Source: Crossaster papposus (Eukaryota > Echinodermata > Asteroidea > Velatida > Solasteridae). From it: a DNA stretch of 64,000 nt. Positions 49,989 to 62,649 of this stretch are shown here, one piece after another. Location of the stretch: NCBI GenBank assembly GCA_037893245.1, contig JBAIAA010000781.1, forward strand, positions 186,001 to 250,000. The letters are read 5' to 3'. Position numbers and translations under genes: made by a program. Numbering within the stretch: the stretch's first letter is position 1; each line of letters opens with the position of its first letter. The notes beneath the pieces were generated by a model. It ran no database searches. It saw nothing but the letters and a program-made list of their open reading frames with translations, and had not been told where the DNA came from.

Positions 49989-52900
49989 CTATTTCAATCC
50001 CTTAGGCTTGGGGTAGCCAAATAGTTCAAAATCGAGTCTGTATATATCCCACAATCTCTGAAGGGCCTTTGGAGTAACCCGGGAAAAGTACTTCTCGTAC
50101 AGGACTGTGCTGTCCCCTTGGGATCGTCTGTAAGACGGGTACGATACATTGCGGAGCTCAAACAATTTCAACATGTACTCGGAGTCTGCGCCGACAGTCT
50201 CTAGGTTCCCCACGAAGTCGTAATGCACTTGGCACGGCGAGCAGAGCTTGTAGACTTCTTTCCAGTGGGCATCGAAGCCGCTCAGGCTGGCCGGGTCGGT
50301 CAGATAGGCGATAAATTCCTCCCACGTCACGTTCAGAGGCCCCCTCGCGAAGTCGCGGCTGGAGAGGACGCCCTTGCGGTACTTCCGAGCGATGGACCGG
50401 GCTTTTTTAAAAAAATACAGATTACGAACTTTGGCGTTCTCGATCTTGTCGCGGTAGGCGGAAATCAGACGGACGAAGGGGTGGCGAACATAGATGACTT
50501 TTCTATAGTCTTGCAGGATACGGCGGTACTTGGAGGGGCGCAGAGAATCAAGATAGGGGATCTGTTTGAAGGGATAATAAACCTTATCGATATTCTCAAA
50601 GCATCGTGGGATTGGATAGACATTAAAGTTTATGCACACACATATGGGGGTATGAGACGAGTCAAGCCTTGAAACAGTTTTGTATCCAATATTTTTCCAA
50701 GATTGGGTCAAATTAGGTATAATTTGTAAAATTACTTTAGAAATGAAAATAGGACCAAATCTTGCAAATATTCAAGTTATTTCATGGTACACCGTACCAC
50801 GTGCGTGACGTGCCCGACGCGCTCACCAGGAACAGTTAGTGTAAGTATAATGCGCCGTATTTTTGGCGCGTTTAGTGAAGTAGTTTTAGTAACTTTACTT
50901 TTATCCAAAAATTGAATATTAGAAAAAAATATATTTGGGAGCTATAAGAATATTTAAACTGACGTGAATTATCTCCTAATCACTTTTAATTATACTCCTA
51001 AATACCGTGAGCACAGCGCCCTCTACGTTCAATAATACGGCCTATTATGCTGGAGACGTTTCAGGGGCGTGAGCTTAAATCTCCGAGTCTGATTCTGATT
51101 AGTCAACATTAGCAGCATTCTAATATTAATATTCATGAATAAATGTTACTATCTTTACAAAGAACCTTGAAGAGTATTTCGGTTAGTTACTTTTGGGGAT
51201 TGGTTGGTGTAAAAGTAAAATTTACCCCTGTGACGACTTTGTGGACGTTGAATATCTTTGTCGAGTTACGCACTCCTTCCAATACTAAGAACACGCGCCT
51301 CCAGTTACTACATCCAGTCTGCAAAAAGAGAAATGCTGAAAACATGTCCAAGAGCAAGTTCGGGCGCGAACTATAGTTAACCATTAGTCAGTCTCTGCTT
51401 TACCAATGCGCATGCTCAAATGCAGTTCGCTCGAACGGCTCTAGTCGAACTATTGTTGAAAGAATGGCAACCGCTTTGCTTACATTTGCGACATGAATGA
51501 AATGGGTTTTGCCACTATTCTTCCACGCATATAAGTAGGATAAGCCATAACGTTAGTCATGTTGGTCCAAAAACCAGACCAAAATTACATTAGGCCCGCC
51601 AGATGTTCACTTAACGTTACTGCCTTTCCCTCCGTCCGACTACTGACATCACCTTTTTCTACGTCACTGGTTCTCTCCATGTTTTCCTATGAAAAGAGGC
51701 TACTGTCAACCAGCGGCAACCGTGCTCCGGGGTCTGGTTCCAAATAGTCGACTAGATAGTCCAACCATTCTGCGTTCGAGCGACGTTTAGTCGAACTATG
51801 GTTAACTATATAGTTCGCGCCCGAACTTGCTCCAAGTTACCATACATGATACAGACTATTGCCAATTACTTGTTACTACTGTATTAGCATAGGGGGCGTG
51901 TGCCTTAGTGGTTTAGTAGGGTTTGTGACTTATAATCAGAGGGTCAAGGTTCAAATCCAGCTGTTGGCCATACGGTTGTGTCCTTGGACAAGCCACCCAA
52001 ACCCCCGTGCCTCTTTCAAGTATAAACGGGCACCGGTATTGGGGAGTAACCTGCGAAGAAATAAGGGGTCGTTTAAAAAGAAATAGAGGCGCACAAGCGA
52101 TTTCCATAATGCAATTAATTAAGTGTGGCTCCGTACTACATGTAGTAAAACGGTAATACCTTAGGCACCGTACAATGCAGCACCCTGGATTTGTTCATAA
52201 TCAACATCCTGTCCTGTGTCAGCCAAGTTAAGCCTTTGCTCAAATTGCCCATTAGCTCTGGGTGCTTCTTGCAGACTTGGTCGACCGCCCTCTTGCGGTT
52301 CAACTGTACGAGCGCTTGCCCCTCCACGGAAGGCTTTTAAAGAAATAAGAAATATATTTTGGGAAATTCCGAACCGAAATAATCTAGTATAAACCAAGAC
52401 TCTATAAAAATAGAATCATTTTAACGATCATGCCACGATGCTAACTGCTAACTGCCTACCGTGTTCGGCCGACCACTTAGTCGGGCAAAACTAACTGGTG
52501 GTGGATTCAGCAACAGAAGCGGTCGCCCTTTAAGAAAAAAAAAGGGAGCAATAAAAGTAACAGACTACAGTGAAATTAGTGTTGGACAAGTCTTACTTTC
52601 CTTTAAGGTTTCAAGTTTAAGTTTCAAGTTTAAGCTGCAGAAAAGTGCCTTTAAAAGGGGAGTATATAGGTAGCAAAAGTGCTCCAAAATATTATTTAAA
52701 AAGTGCTTGACAAACAACCTGGTGAAGTTGTTAGCTTTTTAGCTGTGAAAGCTGCATAATGCTGCGAGAAAACAATATTCTAAGATTTCTTTATTTAATC
52801 AGTAATTAATTAACAAATATTTTTTACATTTCGTAAATTAAAACAGCGACTTTTCAGGTTTTTGTCACTTCGTGAAAACAGCGACGATATATTTTTGTAA

Positions 52901-55441
52901 ATGCCTACGACACACAAAAAACCAACAAATAACAACAAAACCTGTGCACTCACCTCTGTTTCTGACAAAGTACGCAAATACTAGTACGCACAGCAAACAC
53001 AACGCGGCAAATGCATGACGCTGATACCTCAACGTCGAACAATTAGCCAAGACCGTTCTCTCCTGGATACGGGAAAGAGGTTGACATTAAGCCAGTCAAA
53101 CGCACATAAAGCAGTGACTTTCCTCGTGCCCAACGCCCCAGCAATAAGCGCTGGTGACCACTATTTCGTTTAACCTTGGGCCAAGTTCGATCAAGGACTA
53201 TAGTTAACTATAGTTTGACTAACTCTGATCGAACTCAGGCTAGTCGACGATGGTTGGACTAGTCTAGTCGACTATTCACGACCAGCCTACCGCGGTTGGT
53301 CGCATCGATGGTAAAAAGTAGCCGCTTTAAAAGCACATTACACAGAGGACCAGTTCAAGTTTGGCAGTAATCAATAGCTAGTTCGACTAGAGTCGTTCGG
53401 ACTTCAACTTCAGTGCGCATGCCCTAATGACGTCACGAACTAACCACCAGTTAACTATAGTTCCTTGATCGAACTTGGCCTTGGATGAGTTACACTAGAA
53501 AAGGGCACATACATTTTAATAGCAGGGTGTGATTTCAACAACAGTTTTCAAAATTGCTCCAAAATCACATCCTCTTTCAATTTCACATCCTGCAGTTAAA
53601 TCGTTAAAATCCAAATGTATTCATTGAGTGCAAAATCACATCATGCCCTTTCCTATGTTACAGCTCATTCGGAGTATGACTCGTTCTTCCGGGGTGGGGG
53701 TGTTTCATAGTAAAAACGATGCCTTTAGTGATGTGCAATACATCCAGCACGACATGAAACCGAGGGATCCCCCTTAGTCCCCCATACATATACACTCTGT
53801 AGACCATTGTCACCTAACACAGCCCACCAAAAAAATAAAAATAAATATTGCTCATAATGTGCAGATCGAAACACACAGCAACACAAAATGCGGGTTTTGT
53901 GAAAAGGGAGGCCATCATTTGAGTGTCATGATATCATATCAGGGGGTATACGTGCATAGTTTGGGTTAACGAGCAGACAGTGTGTAGTTTTCATTATAAT
54001 CTATTGTTGCAGCTTGTGATACGATAAGAGAGACAACATCTCTCCACCAAAGAGGACGGGAACAGGACGTGTAGCATTAATAGTCAGGTTCATATAAATG
54101 TACACTTTGAAAATTTCGTTCACTTTTTTTGTAGATTTGCTAAACTATACATTTTTGGAAACGTTAGGATATATATACTCAACAGGAAAACCAATGTTTA
54201 CATTTGTTTTTAGGTTCTTTTGAAAACAAATGGTTCATTAATGTGACGTGACACATGAAAATTCAATGGGTGTCACATTAAAGGTCAATTTTGTTCAATG
54301 CCCTATATCTCTGGAAGTATAAGTCCGATTGGGTTCAAACTTGGTATGCATGTATGGCGGGATATGTTATAGATATAAATGTAAGTGGCATTATGATGAC
54401 GTCATTGTGTGATTTTTGTTAATGATTTTGTTTTATTTTGGGATCTTTAAGCCATATCTCATCAACAGAACATAAGAAATTCAAAATTCTTTTTGTAATA
54501 TGTTTATTCGGTCATATAGTCATATGCACACAATTGTGAAAAATGTGTGACATCATCATGACGTCATCAAAATGCTATTCAAAAAATCCAAGATGGCCGC
54601 CATAAAGAACCTAAGAGCAAATGTAAACATTGGTTTTCATGTTAAGTATATCTCAACGTTTCCAGAAATGTATAGTCAGCAAATCTACACAAAAATTGAA
54701 CGAAAATACATAAGAAACCTGACTATAACACGGATTTTGTAAAATCCGGACTCATTTGTACTTTTGCGCATGTTTAGGTGAAATTAACCAAAAGAGTTGG
54801 TGATGTTGCCGAAAGGTGTTCTACCGACGAACCAAACCAGATCCAGAACCAGAACCAGTAACCGGTCACATGAGAGGGTTTAACTAATACTTGTAACGGG
54901 AAAAGGAGCTAATCCAATTTTCATAGTCTGTTTTTTTTATATGGCATGCACCGGCAGAAGTAGCCTGTGATAAACTAAACCTGTCCCATGAAGGACACAG
55001 CTAGGTTACATACACTCAGTGTAACTATTGTTGCGACCACAGCCCCCGATTAGTCGTAACAGTTTTCTAGTTGGAGTGAATCAGGGGGAGAAAAGTGCCT
55101 CGATAAAGCATTTAAGTTGACCAATATGATTGGTCAAAAGTTATCAATATCGTTGGTTGGACATTATTTCTACCATTAATGGTTTTCTAGTACGATAGCG
55201 TCAGGACTTGCCGGGACTATATTATACGATTACTGTCAAAACTGGGAGTTTGTCGACCCGCCAAGATTTATCACGACTCGATCATCGTGGGCTACCGTCG
55301 TTAAAATCGTGACGGTGCGACCAATACTGACCTATGGTGTTTTACAAGGGGAAATACTAGTCGTTGATACTCAACACCACCTTTGACTCGAACTTTCACA
55401 AATAATTGATTTGTTATGTACTTTAAATGGGTACTCACCAT
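49989..55441 (-). CDS. Carbohydrate sulfotransferase, HNK-1/CHST8-14 type (copy A, complete)
   Basis: Six exons on the minus strand: 55441-55439 (ATG only, followed at once by a GTGAGT donor), 53062-52954, 52527-52460, 52333-52160, 51318-51226 and 50594-49989. The sum is 1053 nt, 350 aa, stop TAG. Exon 2 gives a type II signal anchor (FAALCLLCVLVFAYFV), as expected for a Golgi enzyme. Exon 5 carries the 5'-phosphosulfate-binding motif GCSNWRR (about residues 120-126). Exon 6 carries the 3'-phosphate-binding motif RHPFVRLISAYRDK (residues 186-199) and the family-typical VHYDFVGNLETVGADSEYM. From family knowledge the reaction moves sulfate from PAPS to a sugar hydroxyl, often GalNAc in chondroitin/dermatan or GlcA; the acceptor cannot be told here. 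Copies B and C follow in the same orientation. Which exact AG opens exon 6 is the least certain splice choice. Confidence 0.85.
51353..51831. mobile_element. 479-bp inverted-repeat element in copy A, absent from copy B
   Basis: Terminal inverted repeats AGCAAGTTCGGGCGCGAAC and its complement. Target duplication CCAAG at 51348-51352 and 51832-51836. Copy B has a single CCAAG at 58382-58386. Non-autonomous. Confidence 0.92.
51893..52075 (+). mobile_element. tRNA-like SINE in sulfotransferase copy A
   Basis: GTGCCTTAGTGGTTTAGTAG and GGTTCAAATCC resemble A and B boxes. The same SINE is at 58446 in copy B, so it predates the duplication. Confidence 0.65.
53180..53479. mobile_element. 300-bp inverted-repeat element with CTTGG target duplication (copy A)
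   Basis: Ends are GCCAAGTTCGATCAAGGA and its complement, flanked by CTTGG at 53175 and 53480. The inner palindrome TAGTTAACTATAG resembles the element at 51353. It is present in both duplicated units, so it predates the duplication. Confidence 0.85.
54080..54726. mobile_element. Foldback element with long inverted arms (copy A); left arm lost in copy B
   Basis: The left arm, about 54080-54230, is an imperfect reverse complement of 54600-54726 (shared TAGTCAGGTT, ACCAATGTTTACATTTG and AGGTTCTTT). In copy B the stretch matching about 53931-54238 is missing (junction near 60688), which removes the left arm. Confidence 0.8.
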
Positions 55442-56256
55442 TGGCACGGCACGGCACAGACAACTTTAACTAGTACAACACCTGTTCACTACCTCACAGT
55501 TTTTCCGAACCACCAAATCTGCAGTATTTCCTAAAAAACGTAGTGTATTTTGTGCCACCGCCAAAAAATGAACAATGGATTTAGGGCCAAACAAACTGAA
55601 AAGAGGTTCTGGTCGGCCCGCTTGAGTTTAACCATGCGCGTTAATCCTTTTTTCCTCTAAGATTTGTACAAACAAATAAGTTATCAGTTGCTACATGTAC
55701 AACTAATCACAACATGCTACATGTACATGTACAACACTGCTAAACTGCATAAGAATAGATCAAAAGGCGAAAAGCTTTTAAATAAGGACGCAGTTGATGT
55801 TTACAAACGACAATGGGACGAGGTTGTTTTTTCATCTGATCGCGGTCAAACTATTCACACGCGGGGCCCGACGGAGGACGTACGTTTACGTGATGTGAGC
55901 AACGTGTTTTGAAACTATAGACACAAGGTCACGACAGCGTGAAATATTCCACTTTTTTCTGGTGTCCGTTGTTTGCAGAGTAAAAACTCTAAACCCGTTT
56001 GGTATTGTGTCATGTGACGGCTCGGTAACTCTTCATTGTGTGTACGAATCTGTGTGCGACGGGACACGGTCCAGTGGCGATAGCTTTTTTCTAGGCGGCA
56101 CATTAGGTGCACCAATTAAGTAATGTGGAAGGGCACACTAAAGTAAAGGTGAAGATGATAAAGAACACCAAGGTATATTCAATTCAAGTCAAGATTTATT
56201 TCCATATTGAAACAACAACAGAAAACAGCAACAGAAATGTGATTGTAAGATAATTA

Positions 56257-56460
56257 ATGATAAACATACCAGTCGTTAAACTATACACAATGAAGTCGTT
56301 ATATTTTGTTGCTGATAATGCAGACTACATGCACGTTGTAAAGAATCCCCAGCAGCAGTTCTATGCCAACCTCCTTTACCGTGGCTACGATCTTGCTGCG
56401 CCATGTTTTCCCATCATGCCTGGCGCGATCTTAGTTGAAGGAACGCGCACGTGCCCGTGA
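56257..56460 (+). other. Short open frame conserved between duplicated units (function unknown)
   Basis: The frame reads MINIPVVKLYTMKSLYFVAD and onwards for 67 codons, and it is repeated almost unchanged at 62650-62850. Conservation may simply reflect the recent duplication. An AATAAA on the minus strand (about 56190) suggests this could instead be a 3' UTR of a minus-strand transcript. Confidence 0.15.
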
Positions 56461-56577
56461 AGTACGAGTAGAGGCTGGTTTCATTAGCCTCTGTCATGAC
56501 CTTTCTAAAAGGTCATTTAATGGACCTTAATGGACCTTTAAAGGACCTTTTCTAAAAGGTCATGTGTGGATGGTACC

Positions 56578-56891
56578 CACTGACCTCTATACATGGACAG
56601 ATCATCATTGTTTCATTTTGAAGTCGGCATGCGGAGAAGTGCAACATGGCGGACCCGCGACGTGACTCTGTGAGCCAATGAAATGTCCAGGTGTTGGTAC
56701 GATACGTATTACGTAATGTTTATAAATACAAAATGTACAGAATAAATCCGCTGACCTCCACACCTGGACATTTCATTGGCTCACAGCAGTGACGTCTCGG
56801 GTCCGCCATGTTGCACTTCCAGTTCGCGCCGACTTCAAGTGTTAGCACAGCAGAATATGGACAATGGTCCGTCCAGGTGTAGAGGTCAGTG
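56578..56891. mobile_element. Inverted-repeat element with 8-bp target duplication ATGGTACC (unit B)
   Basis: Ends CACTGACCTCTA and TAGAGGTCAGTG. ATGGTACC occurs at 56570-56577 and 56892-56899. Units A (49850) and C (63035) have one GATGGTACC there, so they are empty sites. An 8-bp duplication fits hAT-type transposition. Confidence 0.9.
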
Positions 56892-58445
56892 ATGGTACCC
56901 CATCCACAACTTCGACTCGTGGGCCGGAAAGGAGCCCTATTCCCCACCTCGTGCGCACGGAACGAAATCATTTAGGTTTTATTTTGTACCCCCAATTTAT
57001 TAGGAAACTTGTCTACTTCAATCCCTTAGGCTTGGGGTAACCAAATAGTTCAAAATCGAGTCTGTATATATCCCACAATCTCTGAAGGGCCTTTGGAGTA
57101 ACCCGGGAAAAGTACTTCTCGTAAAGGACTGTGCTGTCCACTTGGGGCCGTTCAAAAGACGGGTACGATACATTGCGGAGCTCAAACAATTTCAACATGT
57201 ACTCGGAATCTGCGCCGACAGTTTCCAGGTTCCCCACGAAGTCGTAATGCACTTGGCACAGCGAGCAGAGCTTGTAGACTTCTTTCCAGTGGGCATCGAA
57301 GCCGCTCAGGCTGGCCGGGTCGGTCAGATAGGCGATCCATTCCTCCCACGTCACGTTCATGGGCCCCCGGCCCCTCGCGGAGTCGCGGCTGGAGAGGGCG
57401 CCCTTGCGGTACTTCCGAGCGATGGACTTGGGCGATACTCCGAAAATGAAAATCATTACGAACTTTGGCGTTCTCGATCTTGTCGCGGTAGGCGGAAATC
57501 AGACGGACGAAGGGGTGGCGAACATAGATGACTTTTCTATAGTATTGCAGGATGCTGCGGTGCTTGGAGGGGTGCAGAGAATCAAGATAGGGGATCTGTT
57601 TAAAGGGATAATAAACCTTATCGATATTCTCAAAGCATCATGGGATTGGATAGACATTGAAGTTTATGCACACACATGGGAGTATGAGACGAGTCAAGCC
57701 TTGAAACAGTTTTGTATCCATCATTTTCCAAGATTGGGTCAAATTAGGTATAATTTGTAAACAAAATAATGTTTTACTTTAGAAATGAAAATAAGAACAA
57801 ATCTTGCAAATATTCAAGTTATTTCATGGTACACCGCACCACGGCGTGCGTGACGTGCCCGACGTGCTCACCAGGAACAGTTAGTGTAAGTATGATGCGC
57901 CGTATTTTTGGCGCGTTTAGTGAAGTAGTTTTAGTAACTTTACTTTTATCTAAAAATTGAATATTAGAAAAAATATATTTGGGAGCTGTAAGAATATTTA
58001 AACTGACGCGAATTATCTCCTAATCACTCTTAATTATACCCCTAAATACCGTGAGCACAGCGCCCTCTACGTTCAATAAGAGACGTGTCAGGGGGCGTGA
58101 GCTTAAATCTCCGAGTCTGAGTCTGATTCTGATTAGTCAACATTAGCAGCATTATAATATTAATATTCATGAATAAATGTTACTATCTTTACAAAGAACC
58201 TTGAAGAGTATTTCGGTTAGTTACTTTTGGGGATTGGTTGGTGTAACAGTAAAATTTACCCCTGTGACGACTTTGTGGACGTTGAATATTTCCGTCGAGT
58301 TGCGCACTCCTTCCAACACTAAGAACACGCGTCTCCAGTTACTACATCCAGTCTGCAAAAAGAGAAATGCAGAAAACATGTCCAAGTTACCATACTGTAC
58401 ATGATACAGACTATTGCCAATTACTTGTTACTACTGTATTAGCAC

Positions 58446-58640
58446 AGGGGGCGTGTGCCTTAGTGGTTTAGTAGGGTTTGTGACTTATAATCAGAGGGTC
58501 AAGGTTCAAATCCAGCTGTTGGCCATACGGTTGTGTCCTTAGACAAGCCCCCCCCCCCCCCCCCCCCCCCCCTTCCCCAGCATGCCCCTTTCAAGTATAA
58601 ATGGGCACCGGTATTGGGGAGTAACCTGCGAAGAAATAAG
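58446..58640 (+). mobile_element. tRNA-like SINE in copy B with a poly-C expansion
   Basis: Matches 51893-52075, but the CCACCCAAACCCCC part became a run of about 25 C at 58548-58572. Confidence 0.65.
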
Positions 58641-59228
58641 GGGTCGTTTAAAAACAAATAGAGGCGCACAAGCGATTTCCATAATGCAATTAATTAAGTG
58701 TGGCTCCGTAGTAAAACGGTAATACCTTAGGCACCGTGCAATGCAGCACCCTGGATTTGTTCATAACCAACATCCTGTCCTGTGTCAGCCGAGTTAAGCC
58801 TTTTCTCAAATTGCCCATTAGCTCTGGGTGCTTCTTGCAGACTTGGTCGAGCGCCCTCTTGCGGTTCAACTGTACGAGCGCTGGCCCCTCTACGGAAGGC
58901 TTTTAAAGAAATAAGAAATATATTTTGGAAAATTCCGAACCGAAATAATGGAGTATAAACCAAGACTCTATAAAAATACAATCATTTTAACGATCATGCC
59001 ACGATGCTAACTGCTAACGGCCTACCGTGTTCGGCCGACCACTTAGTCGGGCAAAACTAACTGGTGGTGGATTCAGCAACAGAAGCGGTCGCCCTTTAAG
59101 ATAAAAAAAAGGGAGCAATAAAAGTAACAGTGAAATTAGTGTTGGACAAGTCTTACTTTCCTTTAAGGTTTCAAGTTTAAGTTTCAAATGTTTCTTCGGG
59201 CTTGTCAGCTGCAGAAAAGTGTCTTTAA

Positions 59229-59423
59229 CCAGTTCGCGCCGGGATTATTTTAACATCACCCAGCCGAGGGGCGGGATTATTTTTAACGAAACTCGATCCG
59301 AAGCGTGTTCAGGCCGATGAGTGCCGGGAAGCACACCCATGCATTTCCGGCCTTGCTCGCTGCTGACAGACATTTCCATACTTGAACTTGGCGTGTTTAT
59401 ATACGTCATCCGGCGCGAACTGG
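59229..59423. mobile_element. TTAA-flanked element (CCAGTTCGCG family) in sulfotransferase copy B, absent from copy A
   Basis: TTAA at 59225 and 59424. Copy A has a single TTAA at the matching site (52651-52654, between AAAAGTGCC and AAGGGG), which is a direct empty site. The 195-bp element therefore inserted after the duplication. Confidence 0.92.
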
Positions 59424-59958
59424 TTAAAGGGGGAGTATACAAGTAGCAAAAGTGCTCCAAAATATTATTTAAAAAGTGCTTGACAAACAACCTGATGAAG
59501 TTGTTAGCTTTTTAGCTGTGAATGCTGCATAATGCTGCGAGAAAACAATATTCTAAGATTTCTTTATTTAATCAGTAATTAATTAACAAATATTTTTTAC
59601 ATTTCGTAAATTAAAACAGCGACTTTTCAGGTTTTTGTCACTTCGTGAAAACAGCGACGATATATTTTTGTAAATGCCTACGACACACACAAAACCAAAA
59701 AATAACAAAAAATTAAAACGTACCTGTGCACTCACCGCTGTTTCTGACAAAATACGCAAATAGTACGCACAGCAAACACAACGCGGCAAATGCATGACGC
59801 TGATACCTCAACGTCGAACAATTAGCCAAGACCGTTCTCTCCTGGATACGGGAAAGAGGTTGACATTAAGCCAGTCAAACGCACATAAAGCAGTGACTTT
59901 CCTCGTGCCCAACGCCCCAGCAATAAGCGCTGGTGACCACTATTTCGTTTAACCTTGG

Positions 59959-60257
59959 GCCAAGTTCGATCAAGGACTATAGTTAACTATAGTTTGACTA
60001 ACTCTGATCGAACTCAGGCTAGTCGACGATGGTTGGACTAGTCTAGTCGACTATTCACGACCAGCCTACCGCGGTTGGTCGCATCGATGGTAAAAAGTAG
60101 CCGCTTTAAAAGCACATTACACAGAGGACCAGTTCAAGTTTGGCAGTAATCAATAGCAATTCGACTAGAGTCGTTCGGACTTCAACTTCAGTGCGCATGC
60201 CCTAATGACGTCACGAACTAACCACCAGTTAACTATAGTTCCTTGATCGAACTTGGC
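59959..60257. mobile_element. Copy B counterpart of the CTTGG-flanked inverted-repeat element
   Basis: Same ends and same flanks as 53180-53479, with a few substitutions and small deletions. Confidence 0.85.
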
Positions 60258-62649
60258 CTTGGATGAGTTACACTAGAAAAGGGCACATATATTTTAATAG
60301 CAGGGTGTGATTTCAACAAAAGTTTTCAAAATTGCTCCAAATTCACATCCTCTTTCAATTTCACACCCTGCAGTTAAATCGTTAAAATCCAAATGTATTC
60401 ATTGAGTGCAAAATCACATCATGCCCTTTCCTGTTACAGCTCAGTATGACTCGTTCTTCCGGGGTGGGGGTGTTTCATAGTAAAAACGATGCCTTTAGTG
60501 ATGTGCAATACATCCAGCACGACATGAAACCGAGGGATCCCCCTTAGTCCCCCATACATATACACTCTGTAGACTATTGTCACCTAACACAGCCCACCAA
60601 AAAAAAAAAAAAAATATATTGCTCATAATGTGCAGATCGAAACACACAGCAACACAAAATGCGGGTTTTGTGAAAAGGGAGGCCATTAATGTGACGTGAC
60701 ACATGAAAAGTCAATGGGTGTCACATTAAATTTTGTTCAATGCCCTATATCTCTGGAAGTATAAGTCCGATTGGGTTCAAACTTGGTATGCATGTATGGC
60801 GGGATATGTTATAGATATAAATTCAAGTGGCATCATTTTGGGATCTTTAAGCCATATCTCATCAACAGAACATAAGAAATTCAAAAAAAAATTGTAATAT
60901 GTTTATTCGGTCATAGTCATATGCACACAATTGTGAAAAATGTGTGACATCATCATGACGTCATCAAAATGCTATTCAAAAAATCCAAGATGGCCGCCAT
61001 AAAGAACCTAAGAGCAAATGTAAACATTGGTTTTCATGTTAAGTATATCTCAACGTTTCCAGAAATGTATAGTCAGCAAATCTACACAAAAATTGAACGA
61101 AAATACATAAGAAACCTGACTATAACACGGATTTTGTAAAATCTGGACTCATTTGTACTTTTGCGCATGTTTAGGTGAAATTAACCAAAAGAGTTGGTGA
61201 TGTTGCCGAAAGGTGTTCTACCGACGAACCAAACCAGATCTAGAACCAGAACCAGTAACCGGTCACATGAGAGGGTTTAACTAATACTTGTAACGGGAAA
61301 AGGAGCTAGTCCAATTTTCATAGTCTGTTTTTTTTTATATGGCATGCACCGGCAGAAGTAGCCTGTGATAAACTAAACCTGTCCCATGAAGGACACAGCT
61401 AGGTTACATACACTCAGTGTAACTATTGTTGCGACCACAGCCCCCGATTAGTCGTAACAGTTCTAGTTGGAGTGAATCAGGGGGAGAAAAGTGCCTCGAT
61501 AAAGCATTTAAGTTGACCAATATGATTGGTCAAAAGTTATCAATATCGTTGGTTGGACATTATTTCTACCATTAATGGTTTTCTAGTAAGATAGCGTCGG
61601 GACTTGCCGGGACTATATTATACGATTACTGCCAAAACTGGGAGTTTGTCGACCCGCCAAGATTGATCACGACTCGATCATCGTGGGCTACCGTCGTTAA
61701 AATCGTGACGGTGCGACCAATACTGACCTATGGTGTTTTACAAGGGGAAATACTAGTCGTTGATACTCAACACCACCTTTGACTCGAACTTTCACAAATA
61801 ATTGATTTGTTATGTACTTTAAATGGGTACTCACCATTGGCACGGCACGGCACAGACAACTTTAACTAGTACAACACCTGTTCACTACCTCACAGTTTTT
61901 CCGAACCACCAAATCTGCAGTATTTCCTAAAAAACGTAGTGTATTTTGTGCCACCGCCAAAAAATGAACAATGGATTTAGGGCCAAACAAACTGAAAAGA
62001 GGTTCTGGTCGGCCCGCTTGAGTTTAACCATGCGCGTTAATCCTTTTTTCCTCTAAGATTTGTACAAAAAATAAGTTATCAGTTGCTTACATGTACAACT
62101 AATCACAACATGCTACATGTACATACAACACTGCTAAACTGCATAAGAATAGGTCAAAAGGCGAAAAGCTTTTAAATAAGGACGCAGTTGATGTTTACAA
62201 ACGACAATGGGACGAGGTTGTTTTTTCATCTGATCGCGGTCAAACTATTCACACGCGGGGCCCGAGGACGTACGTTTACCTGATGTGAGCAACTGTGTTT
62301 TGAAACTATAGACACAAGGTCATGACAGCGTGAAATATTCTACTTTTTTCTGGTGTCCGTTGTTTGCAGAGTAAAAACTCTAAACCCATTTGGTATTGTG
62401 TCATGTGACGGCTCGGTAACTCTTCTTTGTGTGTACGAATCTGTGTGCGACGGGACACGGTCCAGTGGCGAGAGCTTTTTGCTAGGCGGCAAATTAGGTG
62501 CACCAATTAAGTAATGTGGAAGGGCACAAAGTAAAGGTGAAGACTAGATGATAAAGAACACCAAGGTATATTCAATTCAAGTCAAGATTTATTTCCATAT
62601 TGAAACAACAACAGAAAACAGCAACAGAAATGTGATTGTAAGATAATTA

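Larger units (their letters stand above)
57013..61837 (-). pseudogene. Carbohydrate sulfotransferase copy B, frameshifted in the last exon
   Basis: The same six exons as copy A: 61837-61835 (ATG), 59841-59736, 59093-59026, 58899-58726, 58352-58260 and 57628-57013. Exons 1-5 keep phase, signal anchor (one in-frame codon lost) and GCSNWRR. The last exon is 616 nt, against 606 in copy A and 612 in copy C, and 616 is not a multiple of three. Between the conserved KVRN and SIAR segments there are 28 nt (57427-57454) where copy A has 24, so the reading frame shifts after the RHPFVRLISAYRDK motif. The downstream half remains open in another frame to the same stop. A truncated protein lacking the VGNLETVG region, or an assembly error, is the alternative reading. 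Confidence 0.75.
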
